A DNA stretch of 64,000 nucleotides from CAYQDB01 sp964416195 (GTDB lineage Bacteria > Zixibacteria > MSB-5A5 > GN15 > FEB-12): assembly GCA_964416195.1 (NCBI GenBank), contig CAYQDB010000008.1:79317-143316 (forward strand), read 5' to 3'. The notes under the pieces were generated by a model that saw only the letters and a list, made by a program, of their open reading frames with translations, was not told where the DNA came from and made no database searches. Of the stretch, positions 17,076 through 24,450 are shown one piece after another. The position numbers were made by a program, and so were the translations under genes. The first letter of the stretch is position 1; each line of letters starts with the position of its first letter.

Positions 17076-18971
17076 ATGAGCAAGATAATAGGCATAGACT
17101 TGGGAACAACTAACAGCGTAGTTGCTGTTATCGAGGGCAACGAACCAACGGTGATCACCAATTCTGAGGGAGGGCGTACGACACCTTCGGTCGTTGCTAT
17201 CGATAAAAACGGTGAGCGGCTGGTCGGCACTGTGGCCAAACGTCAGGCCGTGACCAACCCGCTGAATACAGTTTTCTCTGTCAAGCGGCTGATGGGTAGA
17301 ATCTTTGATGAGGTCAAGCAGGAAATCAAGAACTTCCCTTATAAGGTAACAGCCAGCAGTAAAGGTGAGCCGGTCATTGAGATGGGTGGCACGAAGCACC
17401 ATCCTCAACAGATCTCAGCGATGGTACTGGGTAAAATGAAAAAGACGGCTGAGGAATACCTCGGTCATTCCGTGAAGGAGGCGGTCATTACTGTTCCAGC
17501 CTATTTCAACGACCGCCAGCGCCAGGCAACCAAGGATGCCGGGAAAATCGCCGGGTTGGATGTCAAGCGCATCATCAACGAGCCGACTGCTGCGGCGCTT
17601 GCCTATGGCCTTGACAAGAAAAAGGTTGGCAAGATCGCCGTGTACGATCTTGGCGGTGGGACGTTCGATATCTCGATTCTCGAGCTGAACGAAGGCGTTT
17701 TCGAAGTCCTGTCCACGAACGGCGACACCCATCTCGGTGGCGACGATTTCGACAAGCGGATTATCGACTGGCTTGTAGACGAGTTCAGAAAGTCAGACGG
17801 TATCGACGTGTCAAACGACCCGATGGCGCTCCAGCGTTTGAAAGAGGCGGCGGAAAAGGCTAAGATGGAACTGAGCTCAACAATGCAAACGACTGTTAAC
17901 TTGCCATTCGTCACTGCTGATAGCTCCGGTCCCAAGCACCTCAACCTGACCCTTACCCGGGCCAAGTTCGAGCAGCTTGTGGATGATCTCTTACAACGCT
18001 CGATGAAGCCGGTGGAGATGGCCCTCAAGGATGCAGGCTTGAAGATCAACCAGATCGATGACGTTATCTTAGTGGGCGGGATGACCCGCGTGCCAAAGGT
18101 GCGGGAGCTTGTGAAGTGTTTCTTCGGACGGGAGGCCAACCAATCGGTGAATCCGGATGAGGTCGTGGCGCTGGGGGCTGCCATTCAGGGGGGCGTACTG
18201 GCTGGTGATGTTGACGATGTCCTCTTGCTCGATGTTACCCCATTGTCGCTCGGTATTGAGACGTTGGGCAGTGTCACAACGAAGCTCATCGAACGCAACA
18301 CGACAATTCCGACCAAGAAATCGCAGACATTCTCAACAGCGTCCGATAACCAGATGCAGGTGGATATCCATGTTCTTCAGGGTGAGCGGGAGATGGCGAT
18401 TGACAACAAGACAATCGGCCGGTTTATTCTCGACGGGATACCTCCGGCGCCGCGTGGTATACCACAGATTGAAGTGACCTTTGATATTGATGCCAACGGT
18501 ATCTTGAATGTAGCGGCCAAGGATATGGCTACGGGTAAATCACAGAATATCAGGATTGAGGCTTCCTCCGGTCTTTCCCGGCAGGAAATCGAGAAGATGG
18601 TCAACGATGCCAAAGCCCACGAAGCCGAAGACAAGGAAAAGAAACGTGCGGTTGAGGTACACAACCAGGCCGATGCGGCAGTCTTCCAGAGTGAGAAGCA
18701 GCTCAAGGAGTTTGGGGACAGACTAAGTCTGGATAATAAATCGAAGATCGAGACAGCGATTAGTCGTGTTAAAGAAGCATTGAAATCGGATAACTCCGAA
18801 GAGATTACCTCGGCGACCGAGGCGCTTAATCAGCTCTGGCAGCAGGCGTCGACTGAGATGTACCAGCAGGCTTCGCAGGCCAGCTCTACCCAGTCGGCGT
18901 CCGGCAACGGAAGCACGGATTCCACAAGTAGTGGTGACGCCGTTGATGCTGAGTTTAATGAGGTGAAGTAG
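17076..18971 (+). CDS. dnaK: Chaperone protein DnaK (Hsp70)
   Basis: An ATP-driven cytoplasmic chaperone. The ATPase domain opens with IIGIDLGTTNSVVAV, and AVITVPAYFNDRQRQATKDA, NEPTAAALAYG and VYDLGGGTFDIS are all present. The substrate-binding domain begins near LLLDVTPLSLGIET. The helical lid ends in a Gln/Ser-rich tail finishing DAVDAEFNEVK, close to the EEVD-like consensus of bacterial DnaK. Two consecutive ATGs (17073, 17076) follow AGAGGTG. The second has better spacing. No grpE or hrcA gene is nearby. The downstream DnaJ-type gene is separated by a long hairpin repeat that could form at the end of the transcript. Confidence 0.98.
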   Translation: MSKIIGIDLGTTNSVVAVIEGNEPTVITNSEGGRTTPSVVAIDKNGERLVGTVAKRQAVTNPLNTVFSVKRLMGRIFDEVKQEIKNFPYKVTASSKGEPVIEMGGTKHHPQQISAMVLGKMKKTAEEYLGHSVKEAVITVPAYFNDRQRQATKDAGKIAGLDVKRIINEPTAAALAYGLDKKKVGKIAVYDLGGGTFDISILELNEGVFEVLSTNGDTHLGGDDFDKRIIDWLVDEFRKSDGIDVSNDPMALQRLKEAAEKAKMELSSTMQTTVNLPFVTADSSGPKHLNLTLTRAKFEQLVDDLLQRSMKPVEMALKDAGLKINQIDDVILVGGMTRVPKVRELVKCFFGREANQSVNPDEVVALGAAIQGGVLAGDVDDVLLLDVTPLSLGIETLGSVTTKLIERNTTIPTKKSQTFSTASDNQMQVDIHVLQGEREMAIDNKTIGRFILDGIPPAPRGIPQIEVTFDIDANGILNVAAKDMATGKSQNIRIEASSGLSRQEIEKMVNDAKAHEAEDKEKKRAVEVHNQADAAVFQSEKQLKEFGDRLSLDNKSKIETAISRVKEALKSDNSEEITSATEALNQLWQQASTEMYQQASQASSTQSASGNGSTDSTSSGDAVDAEFNEVK

Positions 18972-18972
18972 A

Positions 18973-19076
18973 TCGGGTTCCGAGCGGAGCGAAGCATAGT
19001 GAGAAACCCGACAGTCACCCAGGAATGGCATTGTCGGGTTTCTTGTCACCTTCGGCGCCTGCGGAACCCGACCTAC
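18973..19076. repeat. Nested hairpin repeat, family A (full-length copy)
   Basis: Outer arms TCGGGTTCCG (18973-18982) and CGGAACCCGA (19062-19071); inner arms GAAACCCGACA (19003-19013) and TGTCGGGTTTC (19032-19042). The copies at 36890 and 21296 have the same architecture. It occupies nearly all of the dnaK-cbpA gap. Confidence 0.85.
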
Positions 19077-19100
19077 TGAGAGGCACGGGGTGATATGTAA

Positions 19101-20048
19101 ATGGGCAAAAACTACTACGACATACTGGGCGTAAGCGAAAGCGCCTCTCCTGAAGAGATCAAAAAGGCCTTTCGTACCCTGGCCAAGAAGTATCACCCCG
19201 ACCGCAATCCGGGAGACAAAGCCGCCGAGGCCAAGTTCAAAGAGATTTCCGAGGCGCATGAGACGCTCTCCAACTCTAAGAAGAAGGCAGAGTATGACAC
19301 CATGCGCAAGTACGGCGCCTTTACGGGGGCCGGCGCCCGGCCAGGCGGGGCTGGTTTTGGCAGAGCTGACTTTGACTTCTCTGATCTGTTCCGCCAAGGT
19401 GCCGGTGGGCGCGGCGGCTTTCAGACCTTCCGATTCAGTTCCTCGGGGATCGATGGCCTAGAGGACATCATCTCATCGTTTTTTGGCGGCGGTGACCAGT
19501 TTGCCGGTGCGCGCACAAGGCGGCGACCGAGGGTACAAAAGGGCGCTGACTTGACAGCTAATCTTTCAATCTCGTTCATGGAAGCTGTTAATGGAACGAA
19601 GCGTACAATCGTTATCGGTCAGACCGGCAAGAAACTGGCGGTGCGCATCCCCAAGGGGATCGAGGACGGGGGCAAGATTCGTTTGGCCGGTCAGGGCATG
19701 CCGGGGCCGATGGGGCAGCATGGCGGTAATAATGGTGACTTGATTATAACGGTGCATGTTATGCAGGATAAACAATTCAGAAGAGAAGGCAACGACATTC
19801 ACACCAGCGTGACGCTCTCATTCAAAGAGGCCATCTTAGGCTGTAAAGTGAATGTCAAGACGCTGACCAAGATGGTGGCGCTCACCGTCCCGCCCGGCAC
19901 GCAGCCGGGGATGAAGATGCGTCTGAAAGGTCAGGGCCTGGCTGTCGGCAGATCCCAGGGCGACCTGTACGTCGAGATCAAGATCGAGATACCCAAGACG
20001 CTGACAGAGGAGCAGAGGAAGATGTTGGAGGGGTGGGGGGATGAGTGA
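19101..20048 (+). CDS. cbpA: DnaJ-class co-chaperone without zinc finger (CbpA type)
   Basis: A Hsp40 partner that delivers substrates to DnaK and stimulates its ATPase. The J domain occupies residues 1-68 with the HPD triad in KKYHPDRNPGD. A Gly/Phe-rich linker spans about 72-140, and two beta-sandwich substrate domains follow (DLTANLSISFMEAVNGTKR, VTLSFKEAILG). The four CxxCxGxG zinc motifs of DnaJ are absent, so this is the CbpA class (315 aa). ATG 19101 gives the canonical MGKNYYDILGV. The 3' end overlaps the next gene by 8 bp. Confidence 0.93.
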   Translation: MGKNYYDILGVSESASPEEIKKAFRTLAKKYHPDRNPGDKAAEAKFKEISEAHETLSNSKKKAEYDTMRKYGAFTGAGARPGGAGFGRADFDFSDLFRQGAGGRGGFQTFRFSSSGIDGLEDIISSFFGGGDQFAGARTRRRPRVQKGADLTANLSISFMEAVNGTKRTIVIGQTGKKLAVRIPKGIEDGGKIRLAGQGMPGPMGQHGGNNGDLIITVHVMQDKQFRREGNDIHTSVTLSFKEAILGCKVNVKTLTKMVALTVPPGTQPGMKMRLKGQGLAVGRSQGDLYVEIKIEIPKTLTEEQRKMLEGWGDE

Positions 20049-20835
20049 TAGAGTAAAACCAAGAGAGTCGCAAATAAAGGGTGTCAATCTACCCAGCTTT
20101 GCTGAGGACAGATTTGCGTCCAGCAGCGACAAAGAGATTAGCAATCTAATTATGGCCAATTCCGTTTGCTCTCTGCGGAAGGGGTTGGATGAGTACCTGA
20201 GGGAAACGAAAGATAACTCCAACTACAAGTACGCCATCATTCATGTGGCACAGAGCATTGAACTCCTTCTCAAAAGCAAGATTGCAGAGCACGATAAGGG
20301 TTTGATCAGAACATCGAAGGCGAGAAGCAGGAGACTAAAGACGATTGGGTTGAAGAATTCGTTACAGATTCTTGGCGACAAACTCAAGGTTGAAATTGCT
20401 CCAAATGATGTTGAAGCCCTTAAGGATTGTCGATGTTTTCGCAATGAGATTGAACACTTCGCATTTCTCGGTAATAAAGATGTTTTTGACCAGCTACTGA
20501 GCTACTTGGTAAGCTTCTATTGGGCATTTCTACTAGAGAACATGCCAAAAGTTGTATTTCGATCTTTGCTCTGCAAATCCCAGTTCGATTTGGCCCTTAA
20601 ATTCGAAAGCATCTGGCAGAAAGCCTATATCGCGGGAAAGGAAAGGCTCCAGAAGGTCTTTGATGAATGTGCTCCAGGAGAAAGACTAATATCTATTGGA
20701 TTCTGTGAATCGTGCGACTGCGACACACTTCTGATTGACGAAGACCGACACGCCTGTAAATGCTATATGTGCGGCGTCGAGCCAAAAGACTTGCCAGCGT
20801 ATCTCCGCCATCCAGGGGATTCCAACGAGCAATGA
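20041..20835 (+). CDS. HEPN-like domain protein with C-terminal zinc ribbon
   Basis: A 264-residue protein I cannot assign to a named family. Residues about 40-165 are helical with HEPN features: YAIIHVAQSIELLLKSKI at 64-81 and the R-x4-H motif RNEIEH at 134-139, the catalytic signature of many HEPN ribonucleases. The C-terminus carries a cysteine cluster (C222, C225, C227 and C239, C241, C244) likely to bind zinc. The ATG lies in the last codons of cbpA (8-bp overlap) after a G-rich ribosome site, so it is co-expressed with the chaperones. The Lys/Ser-rich local style and lower GC differ somewhat from its neighbours. RNase activity is inferred, not shown. Confidence 0.65.
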   Translation: MSDRVKPRESQIKGVNLPSFAEDRFASSSDKEISNLIMANSVCSLRKGLDEYLRETKDNSNYKYAIIHVAQSIELLLKSKIAEHDKGLIRTSKARSRRLKTIGLKNSLQILGDKLKVEIAPNDVEALKDCRCFRNEIEHFAFLGNKDVFDQLLSYLVSFYWAFLLENMPKVVFRSLLCKSQFDLALKFESIWQKAYIAGKERLQKVFDECAPGERLISIGFCESCDCDTLLIDEDRHACKCYMCGVEPKDLPAYLRHPGDSNEQ

Positions 20836-20968
20836 ACAAGTGACGATTGAGAGGAAGTGATCATAGATGCATTATGTGCGCGGCGGATGTCGCCGTCCCT
20901 CGCGTCAAGTGGGAGCACCCTTCGACAAGCTCAGGACAAGCGAGGACGTACGCATACCACAGAGTGAT

Positions 20969-21059
20969 TTTTCCCCTCTGGAGAGGGGTGCCCGAAGGGC
21001 GGGGTGTGTATTCTATGCGCCGTAACACACCCCTAAATCCCCTCTCGAGAGGGGACTTC
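20969..21059. repeat. Hairpin repeat, family D
   Basis: CCCCTCTGGAGAGGGG, then TGCCCGAAGGGCGGGGTGTG, a spacer, ACACACCCC, and CCCCTCTCGAGAGGGG. Related copies lie at 55217-55309 and, partly deleted, at 56572-56645. Just upstream, 20919-20944 holds CTTCGACAAGCTCAGGACAA, a phrase common in intergenic repeats of many bacteria. Confidence 0.75.
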
Positions 21060-21100
21060 GAAACAAGAAAAAGAAAACGAAAGGATGTGATCATAGGACA

Positions 21101-21161
21101 TAGGGCAGGAGTCCCCGACTCCTACCACAAAATAGGCAGGTCTCAGGGAGACCTGCCCTAC
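21101..21161. repeat. Compound hairpin repeat, family C
   Basis: Outer arms TAGGGCAGG (21101-21109) and CCTGCCCTA (21152-21160) enclose GGAGTCCCCGACTCC and GGTCTCAGGGAGACC. Related single hairpins occur at 55095 and 56533. Confidence 0.7.
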
Positions 21162-21212
21162 AGGGGAGAGAGACGCCAATACCTGACACAACAAGAAACG
21201 ATAATTTTTCCA

Positions 21213-21292
21213 CGTAGGGCGCAGCTATGTGTCGCGCTAATAAGGGTGGCGTTGCCATCGGCGGAGACAAGCCCCGCCGCTACGCGACATAA
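21213..21292. repeat. Hairpin repeat, family F (reverse orientation)
   Basis: GTAGGGCGCAGC...GTCGCGC is followed by GGCGGAGACAAGCCCCGCCGC and TACG. The second half, read in reverse, matches GTAGCGGCAGGGCTTGCCCC at 41349. A weaker relative lies in gap 24182-24450. Confidence 0.5.
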
Positions 21293-21295
21293 GAA

Positions 21296-21385
21296 GTAGG
21301 TCAGGTTTCAAGCGGGGCAAAGCGAAGTGAAAAACCCGACACAAACCAACAAAGATGTCGGGTTCCAAAGGAATCCGACCTACGT
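21296..21385. repeat. Nested hairpin repeat, family A
   Basis: GTAGGTCAGGTTTC begins the element. GAAAAACCCGACA and TGTCGGGTTCC are the inner arms, and GGAATCCGACCTAC ends it. The T7 run just after (21385-21391) could let it act as a terminator. Confidence 0.75.
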
Positions 21386-21401
21386 TTTTTTGAGGTATGA
21401 T

Positions 21402-21424
21402 AGGGCAGATGTGGACATCTGCCG
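21402..21424. repeat. Hairpin repeat, family B (short copy)
   Basis: GGGCAGATGTGGACATCTGCC is an inverted repeat identical in core to the copies at 4046, 10061 and 44611. It ends the 720-bp gene-free stretch 20836-21556. Confidence 0.7.
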
Positions 21425-21556
21425 TCCATAAAGACTATTTCCTGTCAGGACTTGTTTTTGTCGGCTGACCACCGTATTTTCCTGTCTGTTGCCGTGTGAT
21501 TTGTATCTACGGTTCAAGGTAGCATGTAACAGTAACTCAGATACAAGAGGTTTACT

Positions 21557-22606
21557 ATGGCAGGAATTGTTGGTTATGGAGCGCATCTTCCCAGACACCG
21601 TATCAAAGTCGAGGAAATCGCCAAGGTGTGGGGAGCGGATGCGCCCAGTTACAAAAAGGGCCTGATGCTGCGAGAGAAGTCCGTCCCTCCGCCTGACATG
21701 GACACTATTACTCTGTCAGTTGAGGCAGCCAAGAATGCGCTGAAGCGGGCGGGGAATGTCGAACCAGCAGACATAGGCGCTATCTACATCGGTTCCGAGT
21801 CACATCCGTACGCAGTAAAGCCCTCCGGTACGACTGTTGCCGAGGCGATTGGGGCCACGCCGGATATTCACTGTGCAGATTTTGAGTTTGCGTGCAAAGC
21901 TGGTTCTGAGGCTATGTTCGTAGCGCTGAGCCATATTGACTCCGGTGCCATGCCGTATGCGCTGGCTATCGCTGCGGATACGTCGCAGGGAGCGCCTTCC
22001 GATGCACTGGAGTTTTCGGCGGCGGCCGGCGCGGCGGCGTTTATCATGGGTAAAAAAAACCTGATCGCTGAGTGTCTTTTTACTCATTCGTACATGACTG
22101 ATATGCCCGATTTCTGGCGGCGGGAACACCAGTTTTATCCACAGCATGGAGGGCGGTTCACCGGCGAGGAAGCATATTTCGCTCATACCAAAGGAGCAAC
22201 GAACGCTATCCTGAAGAAGTCCGGTATGGCCCCGAAGGATTTCACATATGCCGTTTTTCACCAGCCCAACGGAAAGTTCCCCCAGCGGGTGGCGTTTGAG
22301 CTTGGCTTCACGCAGGAACAAATTGATCCGGGATGGCTGGCGCCTACATTGGGTAACACCTATTCCGGCGCTTCACCAATCGGACTTACGGCTACACTCG
22401 ACGTCGCTCAGCCGGGTGATCTGATTATGATGTGTTCCTACGGCTCCGGTGCTGGTTCTGATGCTTTCGTCTGGAGAGTCACCGAGCGGATTAATGAGGT
22501 GCGCGACAAGGCCGTGCGTACGAGGAAACTTCTGGAAAAAAACCTGATTTATGTCGACTACGGGACCTACGCCAAGTTCCGGCGTAAAATCCGCAAGAAC
22601 GATTAG
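21557..22606 (+). CDS. Archaeal-type hydroxymethylglutaryl-CoA synthase
   Basis: A thiolase-fold enzyme condensing acetyl-CoA with acetoacetyl-CoA to HMG-CoA. The sequence closely follows archaeal HMG-CoA synthases: IVGYGAHLPRHRIKVEEI, then GSESHPYAVKPSGT, the catalytic Cys in DFEFACKAGSEA, and AADTSQGAPSDALEFSA. It is 349 aa, close to the archaeal length. AAGAGG precedes ATG 21557. It is followed by a thiolase and a DUF35 protein, the same order as the archaeal thiolase/HMGS complex in which DUF35 bridges the two enzymes. No HMG-CoA reductase is in the window. A specialised acyl condensation is the alternative role. Confidence 0.88.
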   Translation: MAGIVGYGAHLPRHRIKVEEIAKVWGADAPSYKKGLMLREKSVPPPDMDTITLSVEAAKNALKRAGNVEPADIGAIYIGSESHPYAVKPSGTTVAEAIGATPDIHCADFEFACKAGSEAMFVALSHIDSGAMPYALAIAADTSQGAPSDALEFSAAAGAAAFIMGKKNLIAECLFTHSYMTDMPDFWRREHQFYPQHGGRFTGEEAYFAHTKGATNAILKKSGMAPKDFTYAVFHQPNGKFPQRVAFELGFTQEQIDPGWLAPTLGNTYSGASPIGLTATLDVAQPGDLIMMCSYGSGAGSDAFVWRVTERINEVRDKAVRTRKLLEKNLIYVDYGTYAKFRRKIRKND

Positions 22607-22619
22607 GAGGTAGACTGCA

Positions 22620-23780
22620 ATGAGAGATGTTTGTGTTGTCGGCGTCGGTATGAGTCAGTGGGGCGAGGTGTGGCGAAAATCGCTGCGCCAGCTTTTTGTC
22701 GACGCGGCTCTTAAAGCAATAAACAACTCCGGGGTTGATCACCTCGATTCACTATATGTAGGCTGCATGTCCAGTGGCTTATTTGTCGGGCAGGAACATA
22801 TCGGTGCCTTGATGGCGGATTACCTGGGAATGCAGGGCCTTCCGGCACTACGGGTCGAATCGGCTTGTGCTGGCGGTGGGATGGCTGTCCGGCAGGCCTT
22901 CATCGAGGTAGCGTCGGGGATTTCCGACATTGTTATGGCTGCCGGTGTGGAAAAAATGACCGACTGTTCCGGCGACGATGCCACCTTTGCTCTGGCAACA
23001 GCAGCCGACCAGGAATACGAGGTATTCCACGGAGCCACCTTCCCTGGTCTTTACGCCATGATGGCCCATGCCCACATGCATAAATACGGCACTACCCGTG
23101 AGATGCTGTCGGCAGTGTCGGTAAAGAATCATAAAAACGGTGCTAAAAACCCGGTCGCTCAGTATCCGTTTGAGATTAAGCCGGAGCAGGTGGCCAAGTC
23201 AGTAATGATTGCCGATCCGCTGCATATTCTCGACTGTTCCCCGATTACTGACGGGGCCGCAGCGGTTATTGTTACAACGCAGGAAGTGGCCAAGAAGCTG
23301 GCCAAGCCATACATTAAGGTGCTTGGCTCCGGTGCGGGGACTGATGCTATGGCCCTTGCCCAGAGAAATGACATAACTACAATCAAAGCCGCTACTCTCG
23401 CTGCTGAGCGCGCTTTGAAGATGGCGAGCAAGACAATCAACGATGTGCAATTTGCCGAGGTGCATGACTGCTTTACTATTGCCGAGATTGTTCTTCTCGA
23501 ATCAATGGGACTGTACGAACCCGGCAAGGCCGGTCCGGCCACGCTTGCGGGAGAGACGGCGCTGGATGGCAAGTTTCCGGTGAACTCATCAGGCGGCCTG
23601 AAATCCAAAGGTCACCCGGTGGGAGCTACGGGAGTAGCGCAGATAGTGGAAGTGTACAAACAACTGACCGGTCGAGCGGAGAATGGTCGACAGATTTCCG
23701 GCTCGCTAAAAATCGGTATGGCCCAGAATATGGGTGGTTCCGGAGCGTCTTCGGTTGTGCACATCATGGAGGTGGCGTGA
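22620..23780 (+). CDS. Acetyl-CoA acetyltransferase (archaeal/SCP2-type thiolase)
   Basis: A thiolase, 386 aa, expected to condense two acetyl-CoA to acetoacetyl-CoA for the adjacent HMG-CoA synthase. The nucleophilic Cys lies in RVESACAGGGMAVRQAF (near residue 83). The other catalytic segments are EVHDCFTIAE and KGHPVGATG. The sequence is of the SCP2/archaeal type rather than the PhaA/AtoB type. GGAGG lies 7 bases before ATG 22620, and the preceding gene ends only 13 bp away. The stop overlaps the start of the DUF35 gene. Its neighbours argue for a channelled complex, as known for the archaeal proteins. Confidence 0.92.
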   Translation: MRDVCVVGVGMSQWGEVWRKSLRQLFVDAALKAINNSGVDHLDSLYVGCMSSGLFVGQEHIGALMADYLGMQGLPALRVESACAGGGMAVRQAFIEVASGISDIVMAAGVEKMTDCSGDDATFALATAADQEYEVFHGATFPGLYAMMAHAHMHKYGTTREMLSAVSVKNHKNGAKNPVAQYPFEIKPEQVAKSVMIADPLHILDCSPITDGAAAVIVTTQEVAKKLAKPYIKVLGSGAGTDAMALAQRNDITTIKAATLAAERALKMASKTINDVQFAEVHDCFTIAEIVLLESMGLYEPGKAGPATLAGETALDGKFPVNSSGGLKSKGHPVGATGVAQIVEVYKQLTGRAENGRQISGSLKIGMAQNMGGSGASSVVHIMEVA

Positions 23781-24181
23781 TGACAATGTTCAGTTCGCGA
23801 AATTGGAGAGAGTATCCGCAGCGTTATCGGCTGGAAGCAAGCAAGTTCAAGAAAAGCGGGAAGACCTACTTCCCCCCCCGCGCCGTTGATCCGGAGACCG
23901 GAGACACGGAGTTCGAAATTGTCAAACTTCCAGATACCGGCGAGGTTCTCACGTACACGGTTATTCGTGTCGCTCCCGCACAGTGGGGAGATCAATCGCC
24001 GTATGCTCTGGCAATTGTCAAGTTAACAGATGGCACCCGCCTGATGGGTCAGATGACCGACTGCGATGTCGAAGAGGTCAAGATCGGTATGGAAGTACGG
24101 ATCGAGTTTCGCCGCGTCCAGTCCGAGGGTCATCACGGTGTCCTGAGTTACGGTTACAAGTTCGTGCCTAAGTGGTACTAA
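23780..24181 (+). CDS. DUF35 OB-fold protein with degenerate zinc ribbon
   Basis: A small (133 aa) acyl-CoA-binding OB-fold protein that bridges thiolase and HMG-CoA synthase in archaea. The linker signature YFPPR and the OB segment GEVLTYTVIRVAP are present. The N-terminal rubredoxin-like ribbon, normally CxxC...CxxC around YFPPR, reads SKFKKSGKTYFPPRAVDPET, so all four cysteine positions are replaced and no metal can be bound there. ATG 23780 overlaps the thiolase stop (TGATG) after GGAGG. Complex membership is inferred from operon order and family knowledge. Confidence 0.85.
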   Translation: MTMFSSRNWREYPQRYRLEASKFKKSGKTYFPPRAVDPETGDTEFEIVKLPDTGEVLTYTVIRVAPAQWGDQSPYALAIVKLTDGTRLMGQMTDCDVEEVKIGMEVRIEFRRVQSEGHHGVLSYGYKFVPKWY

Positions 24182-24450
24182 CGGCGTTTGTTTACAGAGC
24201 TGTCAGGCGGAGTGATGTTGTCTTAGAAGGCGATTATTCTTGTCTCGCGAAGGATGGGAGCTTGTCTCCCACCAATTACGGCGGCCATAAAGCCTGCCGC
24301 TATACGTAGTTAGTGAATGGCGAATTCATTTGGTGCCGGCCTGTTTCAACTGGAACCGACTTTTAGGACAACCTCGGATTACCTGACGGCACTTGGAATG
24401 GTGATGACGTTTCTGAACAGTGATTTGCTGTAACACCAAAGGAGGATCGT
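24182..24450. other. Gene-free gap with hairpin-repeat fragments
   Basis: Contains a short hairpin (GGGAG...CTCCC near 24260), a degraded family F element (GGCGGCCATAAAGCCTGCCGC near 24281) and GACTTTTAGGACAACCTCG near 24359. The last is nearly repeated at 41436. AAAGGAGG before 24451 is the ribosome site of the next gene. Confidence 0.5.

Noticed and set aside
20847..21299. 150-codon open frame on the plus strand
   Set aside because: It is translated repeat DNA (families E, D, C, F) with no protein-like composition.
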